In this document: one piece after another, positions 45,028 through 55,058 of the stretch
Numbering within the stretch: the first letter of the stretch is position 1
Layout: each line of letters starts with the position of its first letter
Assembly: GCF_000759535.1 (NCBI RefSeq)
Contig: NZ_CP009455.1
Location: forward strand, 2,418,001 to 2,482,000
DNA length: 64,000 nt
Reading direction: 5' to 3'
Origin: Pseudomonas cremoricolorata
GTDB lineage: Bacteria; Pseudomonadota; Gammaproteobacteria; Pseudomonadales; Pseudomonadaceae
Translations under genes and position numbers: made by a program
Notes under the pieces: model-generated
Database searches by the model: none
What the model saw: only the letters and a program-made list of their open reading frames with translations
Told to the model about the DNA's origin: nothing

Positions 45028-45055
45028 GAGCGGGCGAGGAATTCCTCGCCCGCTC
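45028..45055. terminator. Bidirectional terminator between the RND gene and the DUF4197 gene
   Basis: A perfect 28-bp palindrome: GAGCGGGCGAGGAA (45028-45041) followed at once by its complement (45042-45055). It fills the 36-bp gap between two convergent genes and can fold on either transcript, with AATT as the likely loop. Confidence 0.75.
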
Positions 45056-45059
45056 GGCT

Positions 45060-45749
45060 TCAGAGCAGGCCGAAGACTTTCTTGGCCAGGCTGGTGGCGG
45101 CCTGGGCGGGGTTTTGACGGATGCTTTGTTCCTGCTTGGCGATCATCTCGAACAGGCCATCGAGGGCCTTCTCGGTGACATAGTTCTCGATGCTGACATT
45201 CTTGCCTTTGCCCAGCCCAAGCGCCGCAGCCTGACCGGCGAAGGCGTTGTACTGCTGGACCACGCCGACCTGGTCGGTGGCTTGTTTGACGATGGGCAGG
45301 AACTTGGCGCGGATCTGCTCGCGGCTGCTGGTGTTGAGGTACTGGGTGGCCGAGTCCTGGCCGCCTTGCAGGATACCCTTGGCATCGGCCACGCTCATTT
45401 TCTTCACCGCATCGACCAGAATCGCCTGGGCTTGCGGCACTGCGGCTTCTGCCGCTTTGTTCATGCTGGTTTCCAAGGCCTCGACCTGCTCACCTTTACC
45501 GAACATCTTCATGGCCTTGGCTGCCTTGCCAAGGTTGCCAGGCAACTCGATACGCACGTCGGGGTTGTTGTTGAAGCCGCCTGGGGTACCCAGTTGCTTG
45601 ACGGCAATCTGCGCACCTTGGGTCAGCGCATCTTTCAGGCCGCCGGCGGCGTCGTTCTGGCTCAGGTCGCCGAGCGACAGCGCCAGCGCGCTGGCCGACA
45701 GGAGCAGGCCGGCACACAGGGTGGTCAAGCGAGCGGAGAGACGAATCAT
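45060..45749 (-). CDS. DUF4197 family exported protein
   Basis: A 229-aa protein with a Sec signal peptide (TTLCAGLLLSASALALS) and a mature part with the DUF4197 pattern (LGDLSQNDAAGGLKDALTQG near the start, LDGLFEMIAKQE near the end). Periplasmic, function unknown. AAAGGA before ATG 45749. It lies 30 bp upstream of the YbaY-type lipoprotein gene on the same strand. Confidence 0.83.
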   Translation of the reverse strand: MIRLSARLTTLCAGLLLSASALALSLGDLSQNDAAGGLKDALTQGAQIAVKQLGTPGGFNNNPDVRIELPGNLGKAAKAMKMFGKGEQVEALETSMNKAAEAAVPQAQAILVDAVKKMSVADAKGILQGGQDSATQYLNTSSREQIRAKFLPIVKQATDQVGVVQQYNAFAGQAAALGLGKGKNVSIENYVTEKALDGLFEMIAKQEQSIRQNPAQAATSLAKKVFGLL

Positions 45750-45779
45750 GGAAATATCCTTTGCTGGAGAAACGGGAGG

Positions 45780-46178
45780 TCACTGAACCTGGTCGAGTTT
45801 GATCCGCAGCGGCTGCGGATCGTGACCGTTGAGCCGGACCGACTGTTGCTGGGTGTTTGTGAACAGCAATTTGCCCTCCAGTTCAATACGGGCGTTGATT
45901 GCATAGCGATGGCCGGGCTTGATCTGGCTGGGGTCGTAGTTCAACTCAAACGGCAGTGGCACGTTGCCTTTCACCGGGCCGGCCTGACTGGCCAGGGTGG
46001 TCGCCGGAGCATCCGCGAGGGAGACGTCCTGCAGGCTGACGCTCAGCGTTGCGGCAGGAGGCAGTGCGATGCGTTGCAGGTAGAAGACTTCACCAGCCAG
46101 GCTGGCGGTGGGAGCAGGGGCGTTGCTGGAACAGGCGGCGAGCAACGAGGCGCAGCACAGCGCGAGGAGCTTTTTCAT
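45780..46178 (-). CDS. YbaY-type lipoprotein
   Basis: A 132-aa lipoprotein: MKKLLALCCASLLAAC gives a lipobox with Cys16. The mature domain reads as a beta-rich YbaY/META-like fold (GEVFYLQRIALPPAATLSVS, LQDVSLADAPA, FELNYDPSQI). ATG 46178 is chosen; an upstream extension to 46220 would bury the signal peptide. Its core is clearly related to the next gene (shared SLxDVSLADAPA). Function unknown; YbaY-like proteins are envelope-associated. Confidence 0.85.
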   Translation of the reverse strand: MKKLLALCCASLLAACSSNAPAPTASLAGEVFYLQRIALPPAATLSVSLQDVSLADAPATTLASQAGPVKGNVPLPFELNYDPSQIKPGHRYAINARIELEGKLLFTNTQQQSVRLNGHDPQPLRIKLDQVQ

Positions 46179-46250
46179 GGCGTCTCCGAAGATCCTTGGG
46201 GCGGCGTCAGGCCAACCCAAGGACTTTAACGGATAGCCACGGCGCTGACA

Positions 46251-46697
46251 TCACTCCTTGAGGTTGCCGCCGTGGATGCCTTGCGTGGCTCGGTCAATGA
46301 GGTTGCCGCCGTGAATACCCTCAGTGGCATTCTGCGGGAGGCGCGACACGGACTCGACGACCACACGCGCACGGTCGCAGGGCTTGTCGGGGGTGAAGGT
46401 GTGACGCAGGGTGTTGATGAACAGCAACTGCCCGCAGTGGGTAATTCTGACGCTCAGCGCGTAGTCACCACGGCTGTGCAGCCGCGTCTCGTCGTAACTC
46501 AGGGGCAATTCCAGGTGAAGTGGTCCGCCGAGCAGCAGTTGGCTCTGGGCAACGCTGACGGCTGGCGCATCGGCCAGGCTGACATCGTCGAGGCTGAGGC
46601 TGATCAGCGTGTCAGGGCTTGGCATCGATTCGCCCTGGCTGCTGGTGATCTCGACGGTGATGGTCTTGATGAGCGGTGGTTGGATGTTGCACGGCAT
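46251..46697 (-). CDS. YbaY-type protein, paralog without a clear signal peptide, with C-terminal repeats
   Basis: A 148-aa protein whose centre (ISLSLDDVSLADAPAVSV, LELPLSYDETRLHSRGDYAL) is homologous to the neighbouring YbaY-type lipoprotein. It has no visible export signal from the ATG at 46697 or from a TTG at 46721. Upstream in the same frame lies a hydrophobic run (LALTPFLVIGSG) after a stop, and an ATG-AAA one frame off, so the start may be frameshifted. The C-terminus carries two copies of GIHGGNL in 12-residue units. Start uncertain; function unknown. Confidence 0.65.
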   Translation of the reverse strand: MPCNIQPPLIKTITVEITSSQGESMPSPDTLISLSLDDVSLADAPAVSVAQSQLLLGGPLHLELPLSYDETRLHSRGDYALSVRITHCGQLLFINTLRHTFTPDKPCDRARVVVESVSRLPQNATEGIHGGNLIDRATQGIHGGNLKE

Positions 46698-46805
46698 GGA
46701 GGCTCCAGAGCCGATGACCAAGAAGGGCGTCAGTGCCAGATTTCATCGGCACGCGGACCATAGCGACCGATCCGCGCGCGGTGCACTCGGAAGCTCCCCC
46801 GGCGC

Positions 46806-49292
46806 TCAGCTGATGGCCAGCGTGCCCAGTTCCTTGCGATGCGCCGCCACCTGTCGGATCGACAGTCGCAGTTCGGCCGACAATACGCGCTTGGCCACAC
46901 CTTCGCTGAGTTCTGCCAGACGCGGGTGATAGCCCAGGCGCCCATTGTCGTCGGGTTGCAATACGCCTTGCTCGATCAGGGTCTGGATGAAGTGGCGGAA
47001 CAGCGTCTTGTCGAAGAACTCGGGCGCGTTGAGGCCATGCAGAATCGACAGGCGCTGGGCCATCATCACGCACAGATCTTCCAGTGCCTCGGCACTGAGG
47101 GTGTGCTGACCGTGGTTGAGCAGCAAGGCAGTGGCCATGTAGAAGCGTTGCAGGGTCTGGGTGATGGCACGGGCCAACAGGGTCAGCATGACGAACTGCT
47201 GCGAGCTGGGCGCGGGGCGGATATACACGTCCTGCTCCTGACGCAGCAGGCCGTGCTCGACCAGCGCCGTCAGCCATTGATCGATGGCCTCGGGGAGTTG
47301 TTCGGGCGTCCAGCGCAGGAACAGTTCGGCTTGCAGGAACGGATACAACGCCGCGACATACTGGCTGATCTGCTCACGACTGATACGCGAGCTGCTGAGG
47401 AAGAAGCTGGCCAGCAGTGCCGGCAGGGCGAAGATGTGCAGCACATTGTTGCGGTAGTAGGTCATCAGCACGGCGTTGGCTTCGTCCAGGTACAGAATGC
47501 GCCCCAGCGCATCGTTCTGCTCGGCGAGAAACTGCATGTCCTTGACGTGTTTGATCAGCGCCAGACCGTCGCCTTCCGGCAAGGTCGTGTGCGGCGAATA
47601 CGGCACTTGGCGCAGCAGCGACAGGTACAGGTCGAGCACGCGCGTCAGTGCGGTTTCATCCAGTGCATGACGGCTGGTCGAAAGCAGCGCCAGCGCCACC
47701 AGGTTGACCGGGTTGATGGCTGCGGCTTCGTTGAGGTGACGCGCCACGGTATCGCCCAGGCGGGTGGTGATTGCGCTCAGCCATTGCGGGCGGTATTGCG
47801 GGGCCAGCGACTGTTCGCGCCAGTCGGGTTGTTGCTGATCGAGAAACTGCCCGAGGCGAATCGGCTCGCCGAAGTTGACGTAGACCTGGCCGAAGCGCTG
47901 CTTGAGCGCGCCGAACACCTTGAAGATGTCGAAGATCGATTCCTTCTTCTTGCTCGCTCCGCGCAATTCGCCCAGGTAAGTACGACCCTCCAGTACCCGT
48001 TCGTAGCCGATGTACACGGGCACGAAGGCAATCGGCGTGCGCGACGAGCGCAGGAAGCTGCGCAGGGTGATGGCCAGCATCCCGGTGCGTGGCTGCAGCA
48101 TGCGCCCGGTGCGCGAACGGCCGCCCTCGACGAAGTACTCCACCGGAAAGCCTTTGGTGAACAAGGTGTGCAGGTATTCGTTGAACACCGCGGTGTACAG
48201 CGGATTGCCCTTGAACGTGCGGCGCATGAAGAACGCACCGCCGCGGCGCAGCAGCCCGCCCACCACCGGCATGTTGAGGTTGATACCGGCCGCTACGTGG
48301 GGCGGGGTGAGACCGTTGCGAAACAGCAGGTACGACAGCAGCAGGTAGTCGATGTGACTGCGGTGGCAGGGCACGTAGATGATTTCGTGATCAGGGGCGA
48401 TGGCCTGCACCTGCTCGATGTGATTGACCTTGATGCCGTCGTAGATCTTGTGCCAGAACCAGCTCAGCACCACTTCGAGAAAGCGAATCGCCGTGTAGGT
48501 GTAGTCTGAGGCGATCTCGTTGCCATAGCGCAGCGCCTGGGCTTCTGCCTTGGCCGGGTCGATGTGCTGGCGTTCGGCTTCTTCGTTGATGGCCTGGCGT
48601 ACCAGCGGCGCATGGATCAGGCCTTTGACCAGATTGCGCCGGTGCGAGACGTCAGGGCCGATGACCGCACTCTTGAGGTTGCGAAAATGCACGCGCATCA
48701 GGCGCTGCGCCATGCGCACGGTGCGCTCATGGCCCTTGTTGTGCTGCACCAGTTCGCGCAAGTGGATGGGCGCCGAGAACTGCACACGGGTCTTGCGCCC
48801 CAGGATCAGCACCGTCAGCAGCCGGCGCAGGCGACCGGTGACCGCCCAGCTGTCGGCGAACAGCAGCTTCCACGGGCTCGACTCGCTGTCGGGCGACTGG
48901 CCCCAGAACACGCTCACCGGAATGATCTGCGCATCTTCTTCGGCATGCTCACTCAGCACCTCGACCAGACGTTCCAGGGTCGGCGGTGCGCCGCGCTTGT
49001 CGTGACGGCCCAGCCAGTCGGGGTCGGGAGTCAGGTAGAAGAACGCGGCCGGCTCGTGCAGAGGGCCGACCGTGACCGGCAGTACCGGGCGCGGCAGCCC
49101 GGCTTTGGTGCATTCGCGGTCGAGTACCGCCAGGTCGGTGAGCGCGGGCGAGGGCAGGGCGTAGAACACCGGGCGGCTGCGGTCGAGGTTGAGCGTGGTC
49201 GACGACTGGTTGATGGTCTCGGAACGGACCCAAAGGTAAAGAACGCGGCGCAGGGCACTGAAGAGCAGGCGGCGCAGAGGGGAACGTGTCAT
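46806..49292 (-). CDS. plsB: Glycerol-3-phosphate 1-O-acyltransferase
   Basis: An 828-aa membrane-associated enzyme that begins phospholipid synthesis by acylating glycerol 3-phosphate. The four acyltransferase blocks are present: HRSHID (H-x4-D), a [19 protein letters not shown] block, [10 protein letters not shown], and [13 protein letters not shown] 49292 ([12 protein letters not shown]) is taken as start by family similarity; the frame extends to a TTG at 49367 without support. Length is typical of proteobacterial PlsB. Confidence 0.95.
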   Translation of the reverse strand: MTRSPLRRLLFSALRRVLYLWVRSETINQSSTTLNLDRSRPVFYALPSPALTDLAVLDRECTKAGLPRPVLPVTVGPLHEPAAFFYLTPDPDWLGRHDKRGAPPTLERLVEVLSEHAEEDAQIIPVSVFWGQSPDSESSPWKLLFADSWAVTGRLRRLLTVLILGRKTRVQFSAPIHLRELVQHNKGHERTVRMAQRLMRVHFRNLKSAVIGPDVSHRRNLVKGLIHAPLVRQAINEEAERQHIDPAKAEAQALRYGNEIASDYTYTAIRFLEVVLSWFWHKIYDGIKVNHIEQVQAIAPDHEIIYVPCHRSHIDYLLLSYLLFRNGLTPPHVAAGINLNMPVVGGLLRRGGAFFMRRTFKGNPLYTAVFNEYLHTLFTKGFPVEYFVEGGRSRTGRMLQPRTGMLAITLRSFLRSSRTPIAFVPVYIGYERVLEGRTYLGELRGASKKKESIFDIFKVFGALKQRFGQVYVNFGEPIRLGQFLDQQQPDWREQSLAPQYRPQWLSAITTRLGDTVARHLNEAAAINPVNLVALALLSTSRHALDETALTRVLDLYLSLLRQVPYSPHTTLPEGDGLALIKHVKDMQFLAEQNDALGRILYLDEANAVLMTYYRNNVLHIFALPALLASFFLSSSRISREQISQYVAALYPFLQAELFLRWTPEQLPEAIDQWLTALVEHGLLRQEQDVYIRPAPSSQQFVMLTLLARAITQTLQRFYMATALLLNHGQHTLSAEALEDLCVMMAQRLSILHGLNAPEFFDKTLFRHFIQTLIEQGVLQPDDNGRLGYHPRLAELSEGVAKRVLSAELRLSIRQVAAHRKELGTLAIS

Positions 49293-49522
49293 CGAAAAGG
49301 CCCTGGGAGCAGATTTTTCGGGGATGGCGCAGTGGTTTAGTCTGCGGCAAAGGCAGAAGTTCAGCAAAACGCTGGAGGACGCTTTGTCCTGTCATATCTT
49401 TCTTCAATACGGATCGGATTATCGGCCTGAGGCTTGCAGGCTTTTTCTACACGCCGTGTCGTCACACTCCACTGATCGTGTCACGACCGGCGTTTTTCAC
49501 AATAAAAATCCGGAGTATGCAG

Positions 49523-49732
49523 ATGTCGTCTCGTGAGACTGGGAATGTCAAATGGTTCAACGATGCCAAGGGCTTTGGCTTCATTCAGCGTGAAGGCAGC
49601 GCTGACGTGTTCGTGCATTACCGAGCGATTCGCGGTGAGGGCCATCGTTCGCTGGTCGAGGGCCAACGCGTCGAATACGCACTCGTAGAGGGTCAGAAAG
49701 GCCTGCAAGCGGAAGACGTGGTAGGTCTGTAA
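49523..49732 (+). CDS. Cold-shock domain protein, CspA family
   Basis: A 69-aa single cold-shock domain with RNP1 KGFGFIQ and RNP2 DVFVHY, preceded by GNVKWFNDA. It binds single-stranded RNA or DNA and melts RNA structure. ATG 49523 has CGGAG at 7 bp; the ATG at 49517 is too close to that site. It has a long leader (230 bp from plsB, divergent), which could fold as in cold-shock genes, but I cannot demonstrate it. Confidence 0.93.
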   Translation: MSSRETGNVKWFNDAKGFGFIQREGSADVFVHYRAIRGEGHRSLVEGQRVEYALVEGQKGLQAEDVVGL

Positions 49733-49749
49733 CCCCCGCCCTTGAGGTA

Positions 49750-49782
49750 TCGGCCGGCCATGTGCAAGGCATGGCCGGCCGA
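49750..49782. terminator. Terminator-like hairpin after the cold-shock gene
   Basis: TCGGCCGGCCATG (49750-49762) and CATGGCCGGCCGA (49770-49782) pair over 13 bp with a 7-nt loop. It lies between the cold-shock gene and a convergent hypothetical gene, and may serve both. Confidence 0.7.
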
Positions 49783-49799
49783 TCGGCTGGCGCCGCGTT

Positions 49800-50177
49800 T
49801 CAGGACGTACGCCAGGTGATTTCTTCCTCACCATCAGCGCTGACCCTGATCCAGCGGTCGGCATCTTCCTCGCCATCGGCTTCGCTCCAACTCCCCGGCG
49901 CGCAACGTACTTCGACATCCAGTGCGGCGTAGGCGGCCCGCGCGCAGGAGACATCGTCTTCCCACGGTGTCTGGTCACTTTCCAACAGCAGGCTGTTCCA
50001 TTTTCCTACAGCTTTGGGTATCCAAGTGACCGGGATGTTACCGGCGTGGCACTTCCAGGTCTGACCACGTTGTTGCCAGGCGCTGCACGGGCCAATGGCC
50101 TGTGCCAGCCACTTGGCGATCAGCGTGTGGTCGACGTCTGCGTCTTTCAGGTAGATCTCGATATCAGGTTGGCGCAT
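49800..50177 (-). CDS. Hypothetical acidic protein
   Basis: A 125-aa protein rich in Asp, Glu and Trp (WEDDVSCARAAYAALDVEVR, SWSEADGEEDADRWIRVS). No signal peptide, no membrane segment, no motif I recognise. CTGGAG precedes ATG 50177, and it starts 19 bp after rlmA on the same strand. Cytoplasmic; function unknown. Confidence 0.75.
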   Translation of the reverse strand: MRQPDIEIYLKDADVDHTLIAKWLAQAIGPCSAWQQRGQTWKCHAGNIPVTWIPKAVGKWNSLLLESDQTPWEDDVSCARAAYAALDVEVRCAPGSWSEADGEEDADRWIRVSADGEEEITWRTS

Positions 50178-50196
50178 GGGAAACTCCAGGGTGTGC

Positions 50197-51009
50197 TCAG
50201 GCTTGGCGCACGAAATAGTCATAGCGCATGGAGATCGTGACCTCGAACGGTGCACGCTGTTCGATGACCCGGCTGCGTCGCTCGGCGCTGGCGCGCCAGC
50301 CATGGGGAGTCATCGCCAGCAGGTCGGCGCGTGCCTTGGGCTCGGCCAGCTGCAGACGAAACTCGAGCACCTCGCTGTGCTGGTGCTGCATGCCCTGCGG
50401 GACCAGCGCCAGGTGCTTGTCGTCGGCGTAGGGACGTACTTCGTCGTACAGCGCCTCGCGCAGCTCCATCAGGTGGCCTTGGGTCGGGCCGACCCGCATC
50501 AGGCCGCCACCGACACTCAGCAGGCGCTTGGCTTCGGCCCAGTCGAGCGGGCTGAACACGCTGGCGATGAACTGGCAACTGGCATCGGCCAGTGGCACCC
50601 GGGCCATGCTGGCGACCATCCAGGTCAGCGCGGGGGCGCGGCGGCAAGCACGCTTCACCGCCTCCCGGGAAATGTCCAGCGCGTAGCCGTCGGCGGTTGG
50701 CAGGGCCTGGCCGAGTTGGGCGGTGTAGTAGCCCTCGCCGCAGCCGATGTCGAGCCAGCGTGCCGGCGCCCGCTCGGCGGCCAGTTGCGCCAGACGCTGC
50801 GCCACCGGGGCGTAGTGGCCGGCATCGAGGAAGTCCCGGCGGGCCTCGACCATGGCCTGGTTGTCGCCCGGGTCGCGGCTGTTCTTGTGCTGCACCGGCA
50901 GCAGGTTCAGGTAGCCCTGACGGGCACGGTCGAAACTGTGCCCGGCGGCGCAGCGCACAGCGTTGTCGAGCCGCGTCAGCGGCGCCTGGCAGAGAGGGCA
51001 GGTGAGCAT
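50197..51009 (-). CDS. rlmA: 23S rRNA (guanine-N1)-methyltransferase RlmA
   Basis: A 270-aa SAM-dependent methyltransferase acting on 23S rRNA (G745 in E. coli). A zinc-binding head has Cys4, Cys7, Cys20 and His24 (CPLCQAPL, CAAGHSF). The SAM-binding motif is LDIGCGEGYYT near residue 90-100. HKNSRDPGDNQAMVEAR is characteristic of the family. Its start codon overlaps the dapE stop by one base (TGATG). Confidence 0.92.
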   Translation of the reverse strand: MLTCPLCQAPLTRLDNAVRCAAGHSFDRARQGYLNLLPVQHKNSRDPGDNQAMVEARRDFLDAGHYAPVAQRLAQLAAERAPARWLDIGCGEGYYTAQLGQALPTADGYALDISREAVKRACRRAPALTWMVASMARVPLADASCQFIASVFSPLDWAEAKRLLSVGGGLMRVGPTQGHLMELREALYDEVRPYADDKHLALVPQGMQHQHSEVLEFRLQLAEPKARADLLAMTPHGWRASAERRSRVIEQRAPFEVTISMRYDYFVRQA

Positions 51010-52160
51010 CAGGCGAGCAACCGAACCAGGGTCTGGTAGTAGATTTCGGTCAGCAGGTCGAGATCGCTGGCCAGGATGCGCTCATCGACCTGGTGGATGG
51101 TGGCGTTGACTGGCCCAAGCTCGACCACCTGGGTACCCATGGTGGCGATGAAACGGCCATCGGAGGTGCCGCCGCTGGTGGAGGGCTGGGTTTCGCGGTC
51201 GGTCACCTGGCGAATGCTCGCAGCCACGGCATCGAGCAGTTCACCGGGTTCGGTGAGGAACGGCAGGCCCGACAGCGCCCAGTCGATCGACCAGTCCAGT
51301 TGGTGGCGGTCGAGAATCTGCGCCACCCGCTGCTGCAGACCTTCGACGGTCGATTCGGTCGAGAAGCGGAAGTTGAACAGCGCGACCAGCTCGCCGGGGA
51401 CCACGTTGGTGGCACCGGTGCCGGCATTGAGGTTGGAAATCTGGAAGCTGGTCGGCGGGAAGAATGCGTTGCCTTCGTCCCAGTGCTCGGCGGCCAGTTC
51501 TGCCAGAGCCGGTGCGGCCAAATGAATCGGGTTGCGTGCCAGGTGCGGGTAGGCCACATGGCCTTGCTTGCCGCGCACGGTGAGGGTGGCGCCGAGCGAG
51601 CCGCGGCGGCCGTTCTTCACCACATCGCCGAGCAGGTGAGTGCTCGACGGCTCGCCGACGATGCACCAGTCCAGCCGCTCGTTGCGCGCTTTGAGGCGCT
51701 CGACCACCGCTTTGGTGCCATGGTGCGCCGGGCCCTCTTCGTCACTGGTGATGAGGAAGGCGACCTTGCCGCGGTGGTTGGGGTAGTCGTGCACGAAGCG
51801 CTCGCTGGCCACCACCATCGAGGCCAGGCTGCCTTTCATGTCGGCCGCGCCGCGGCCGCAGAGCATGCCGTCGGCATCGATCAGCGCATCGAATGGCTCA
51901 TGCTGCCACTGCTGAACCGGGCCGGTGGGCACCACGTCGGTATGCCCGGCGAAGCACAGCACCGGGCCGTCCTGGCTGCCGTGGGTGGCCCAGAAGTTGT
52001 CGACGTCCTCGATGCGCATGGGCTCGAGCTCGAAGCCCACGGCGCCCAGGCGGTTCATCATCTGTGCCTGACAGTCGGCGTCGACCGGGGTGACCGAGGG
52101 GCGACGGATCAGGTCGCACGCCAGTTGAAGGGTGGGTGAGCGCTCGGCTGGGGCGGTCAT
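51009..52160 (-). CDS. dapE: Succinyl-diaminopimelate desuccinylase
   Basis: A 383-aa di-zinc M20 hydrolase of the lysine/diaminopimelate pathway. Metal and catalytic residues are visible: His73 and Asp75 ([13 protein letters not shown]), Asp107 (GAADMKG), Glu141/Glu142 (TSDEEGPA). GGAG precedes ATG 52160. It heads a unit with rlmA and the hypothetical gene. Confidence 0.96.
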   Translation of the reverse strand: MTAPAERSPTLQLACDLIRRPSVTPVDADCQAQMMNRLGAVGFELEPMRIEDVDNFWATHGSQDGPVLCFAGHTDVVPTGPVQQWQHEPFDALIDADGMLCGRGAADMKGSLASMVVASERFVHDYPNHRGKVAFLITSDEEGPAHHGTKAVVERLKARNERLDWCIVGEPSSTHLLGDVVKNGRRGSLGATLTVRGKQGHVAYPHLARNPIHLAAPALAELAAEHWDEGNAFFPPTSFQISNLNAGTGATNVVPGELVALFNFRFSTESTVEGLQQRVAQILDRHQLDWSIDWALSGLPFLTEPGELLDAVAASIRQVTDRETQPSTSGGTSDGRFIATMGTQVVELGPVNATIHQVDERILASDLDLLTEIYYQTLVRLLA

Positions 52161-52253
52161 GAGGGACTCCGGGGCAAGGCTTGGGCGAAAACGGGGGCGT
52201 TATCTTATAGCAATATGCCGATGGTCGCCGTAATCGTTATTCGCCCGCCGCCT

Positions 52254-54827
52254 TCAGGCTGCCTCCTTCGGTTTGGGCAGCGACGACATCAACGCCATCA
52301 CCAGCGCCGCCAGGTACGGCAGCGACTGCACCAGTAGCATCGCCACCCAGAAGCGCATGTCCGAGCTGGGCAAACCTTGCACCAGGTAGATACCTGCCGC
52401 CGCGCCCCACAGCAGCAGCATGATGAACACTTCCTCGCGGGCTTCGGCCAGGGCCTTGAACAGGCCGTGGCTGTCGGCGTGCTTGGGCGTGCGGATGAAC
52501 GGCATGCTGCTGGTGAAGAAGCCGTACAGCACCGCCTTGGCGATGGTGTGCGACAGCGCAAGCCCGGCCAGCGCCGCGGCGAAGGCATCGCGTAGGTCCA
52601 CACCCACTGCGCGGCGGTAGAGGAACACGATCTTGCCGACCTTGAAGAAGAACAGCGCCAGCGGCGGAATGGCAAAGATCATCAGCGGCGGATCGACCCG
52701 GTGCGGCACGATGATCATCGCTGCCGACCACAGCAGTGCGCCGACGGTGAAGAAGATGTTCATGCCGTCGGCCACCCACGGCAGCCAACCGGCGAGGAAG
52801 TGATAGCGCTGGCCGCGGGTCAGCTCGCTGCCCTTGCCGCGCAGCAGCGCCGAGGCATGGTGCTTGATGATCTGGATGGCGCCATAGGCCCAGCGGAAAC
52901 GTTGCTTCTTGAAGTCGATGAAGGTGTCGGGCATCAGCCCTTTGCCGTAGCTGTTGTGCGCATAGGCGGCCGACAGGCCTTTTTCGAACACCCGCAGGCC
53001 CAGTTCGGCATCTTCGCAGATGCACCAGTCGGCCCAGCCCAGCTCTTGCAGCACCGAGCGGCGGGTCATGGTCATGGTGCCGTGTTGGATGATCGCGTCG
53101 CGGTCGTTGCGGGTCACCATGCCGATGTGGAAAAAGCCTTTGTATTCGCTGTAGCACAGCTTCTTGAAGGTGCTTTCGTGCTGGTCGCGGTAGTCCTGCG
53201 GCGACTGCACCACGGCGATTTTCGGGTCGGCGAAGTGCGGCACCATGTGCTTGAGCCAGTTGCGGTCGACGCAGTAGTCCGAGTCGATCACCGCGATCAC
53301 CTCGGCATCCTCGGCGGTGTGCGGCAGCAGGTAGTTCAGCGCGCCGCCCTTGAAACCGGCCAGCGGCGCCACGTGGAAGAACTTGAAACGCTCACCCAAC
53401 GCTTCGCAGTGGGCCTTGAGCGGCTCCCACACGGCCGGGTCCCTGGTGTTGTTGTCGATCACCAGCACTTCATAGTCGGGGTAGTCCAGCGCGGCCAGGG
53501 CATCGAGGGTCTGCTTGACCATTTCCGGCGGCTCGTTGTAGCACGGCACATGCACCGAGACCTTGGGCCGGTAGTGTGAGTCGCCTTCCACGGGCAGGAA
53601 CTCGCGCCGGCGTTTGTGCGTCCACACCGCCTCAGCCAGCTCGTGGGCCTCGGTCAGCAAGACGATGAACACCCCCAGCGCACCGAGTGCCAGCAGCACC
53701 CCCACCGACAGGCTGAACCAGGTGCTGTACTGCTGGCTGTAGTCGTAGGCGATCCACACCAGCACCGATCCGCAGAGGAAGGTGATGAAAGTCAGGAAGG
53801 TGCGGCCGCGCTGGCGCAGCGCCGAGCCGTCGATCAGCAGTACGGTCAGGGCGATCATCGCCAGCACCACCGACGCCACCGCCAGGGCACGCCATTGCGG
53901 AATCGCCACCACCGGCCCTTCGAAGTTGAATTTCTGCTGCCGCTCGGCGTTGAACACCCCCCAGTAAGCGCCCACCGAGCCTTCGTCGCTGGCCTTCCAC
54001 GGCTGGTCGTAAGCCTCGATGACGAAGTAGTTGTAACCCTGACGGTTGAGGGTATTGACCAAGGTGCGCAGGTAGATCGCCTGGTCGGCCTGCGTTGCGT
54101 CGGCGCCGCCGCGCATGCGTCCGTTGCTCGGCCAGCCGACCTCCGAGAGCAGCAACGGCTTGCGCGGGAATTGCAGCTTGAGGTCGCGGGCGCGGTCGAG
54201 CACGAAGGTCACCGACTCGCGCATCGGGATGAACTCCCAGTACGGCAGAATGTGCGCGGCGATCAGGTCGACGTGCCCGGCCAGCTCGGGGTTTTCCTTC
54301 CAGATGTGCCACTGCTCACTGGTGGTCACCGGCACCTTGACCGCAGCACGCACGCGGTCGAGGTACTGAATCAGCGCCGGGGCGGTGATTTCCTTGCGGA
54401 ACAGCGCTTCGTTGCCCACCACCACCCGCACCACGCTGCGCGAGGTGTTGGCCAGCTCGATGGCCTTGTTGATTTCCCGTTCGTTACGTTCCTGGTCAGG
54501 GCTGATCCACACCCCCAGGGTCACCCGCAGGCCCAGCTCCTCGGCCAGCCGTGGAATGTCGGCCTGGGTGCCTTCGACGGTGTAGATGCGGATGCTGTCA
54601 GTGAGCTTGCTCATCTGCTCGAGGTCTTGGCGCATCTCGTCGTCGGTAGGGTATTGACCGCGCTGAGGGCTCTCGCCAAGGCGGAACGGCGAGTAAGAGA
54701 AGCCGGAAATCTGCTCAGGCCAGGCGGGAGCCGAGACCGGGCGGTTGATCAACGCCCAGAAGCCGGTGAACAGGGCAGCGATGGCCAGGACCACCACCAG
54801 GTTGAGGCCAAATTTGCGTGAGGGCAT
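52254..54827 (-). CDS. ndvB: NdvB-type beta-glucan synthase (GH17-GT2 fusion)
   Basis: An 857-aa inner-membrane protein. After a transmembrane helix (about 9-28), a periplasmic GH17-like domain spans about 60-310 with acid motifs VVGNEALFRKE and LLSEVGWPSNG. Three or four helices lead to a cytoplasmic GT2 domain (about 430-690) with VPCYNEPPEM, DSDYCVD, EDAELGLRVFEKG and the QRFRW motif, then further helices. It matches NdvB of P. aeruginosa, which makes cyclic beta-(1,3)-glucans linked to biofilm drug tolerance. ATG 54827 is chosen; a longer frame to 54923 is unsupported. Confidence 0.88.
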   Translation of the reverse strand: MPSRKFGLNLVVVLAIAALFTGFWALINRPVSAPAWPEQISGFSYSPFRLGESPQRGQYPTDDEMRQDLEQMSKLTDSIRIYTVEGTQADIPRLAEELGLRVTLGVWISPDQERNEREINKAIELANTSRSVVRVVVGNEALFRKEITAPALIQYLDRVRAAVKVPVTTSEQWHIWKENPELAGHVDLIAAHILPYWEFIPMRESVTFVLDRARDLKLQFPRKPLLLSEVGWPSNGRMRGGADATQADQAIYLRTLVNTLNRQGYNYFVIEAYDQPWKASDEGSVGAYWGVFNAERQQKFNFEGPVVAIPQWRALAVASVVLAMIALTVLLIDGSALRQRGRTFLTFITFLCGSVLVWIAYDYSQQYSTWFSLSVGVLLALGALGVFIVLLTEAHELAEAVWTHKRRREFLPVEGDSHYRPKVSVHVPCYNEPPEMVKQTLDALAALDYPDYEVLVIDNNTRDPAVWEPLKAHCEALGERFKFFHVAPLAGFKGGALNYLLPHTAEDAEVIAVIDSDYCVDRNWLKHMVPHFADPKIAVVQSPQDYRDQHESTFKKLCYSEYKGFFHIGMVTRNDRDAIIQHGTMTMTRRSVLQELGWADWCICEDAELGLRVFEKGLSAAYAHNSYGKGLMPDTFIDFKKQRFRWAYGAIQIIKHHASALLRGKGSELTRGQRYHFLAGWLPWVADGMNIFFTVGALLWSAAMIIVPHRVDPPLMIFAIPPLALFFFKVGKIVFLYRRAVGVDLRDAFAAALAGLALSHTIAKAVLYGFFTSSMPFIRTPKHADSHGLFKALAEAREEVFIMLLLWGAAAGIYLVQGLPSSDMRFWVAMLLVQSLPYLAALVMALMSSLPKPKEAA

Positions 54828-55058
54828 AACGATTGGGGATTCCGATTGAAGCGGGTAACTGAGCGGACAAGCACCTGCATACCTGACAAAAAAGAGCCGG
54901 TATCCCGCTTTGCTGTCGTCCATGTCTTATTTCAGTGAGGCATTAAAGCAGGGTTCATGCCGTCTTTCCTAACCGGCGACGCTCGGCACCGCCTTGTGGT
55001 GGGTGTCTCGCAAGCGTGGCTGCCCTATACTGCGCGGCGTTTTTTGCAGAGGTGAGCC

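Noticed and set aside
46839..48509. 556-residue plus-strand frame opposite plsB
   Set aside because: Antisense shadow of plsB, whose four acyltransferase blocks are intact.
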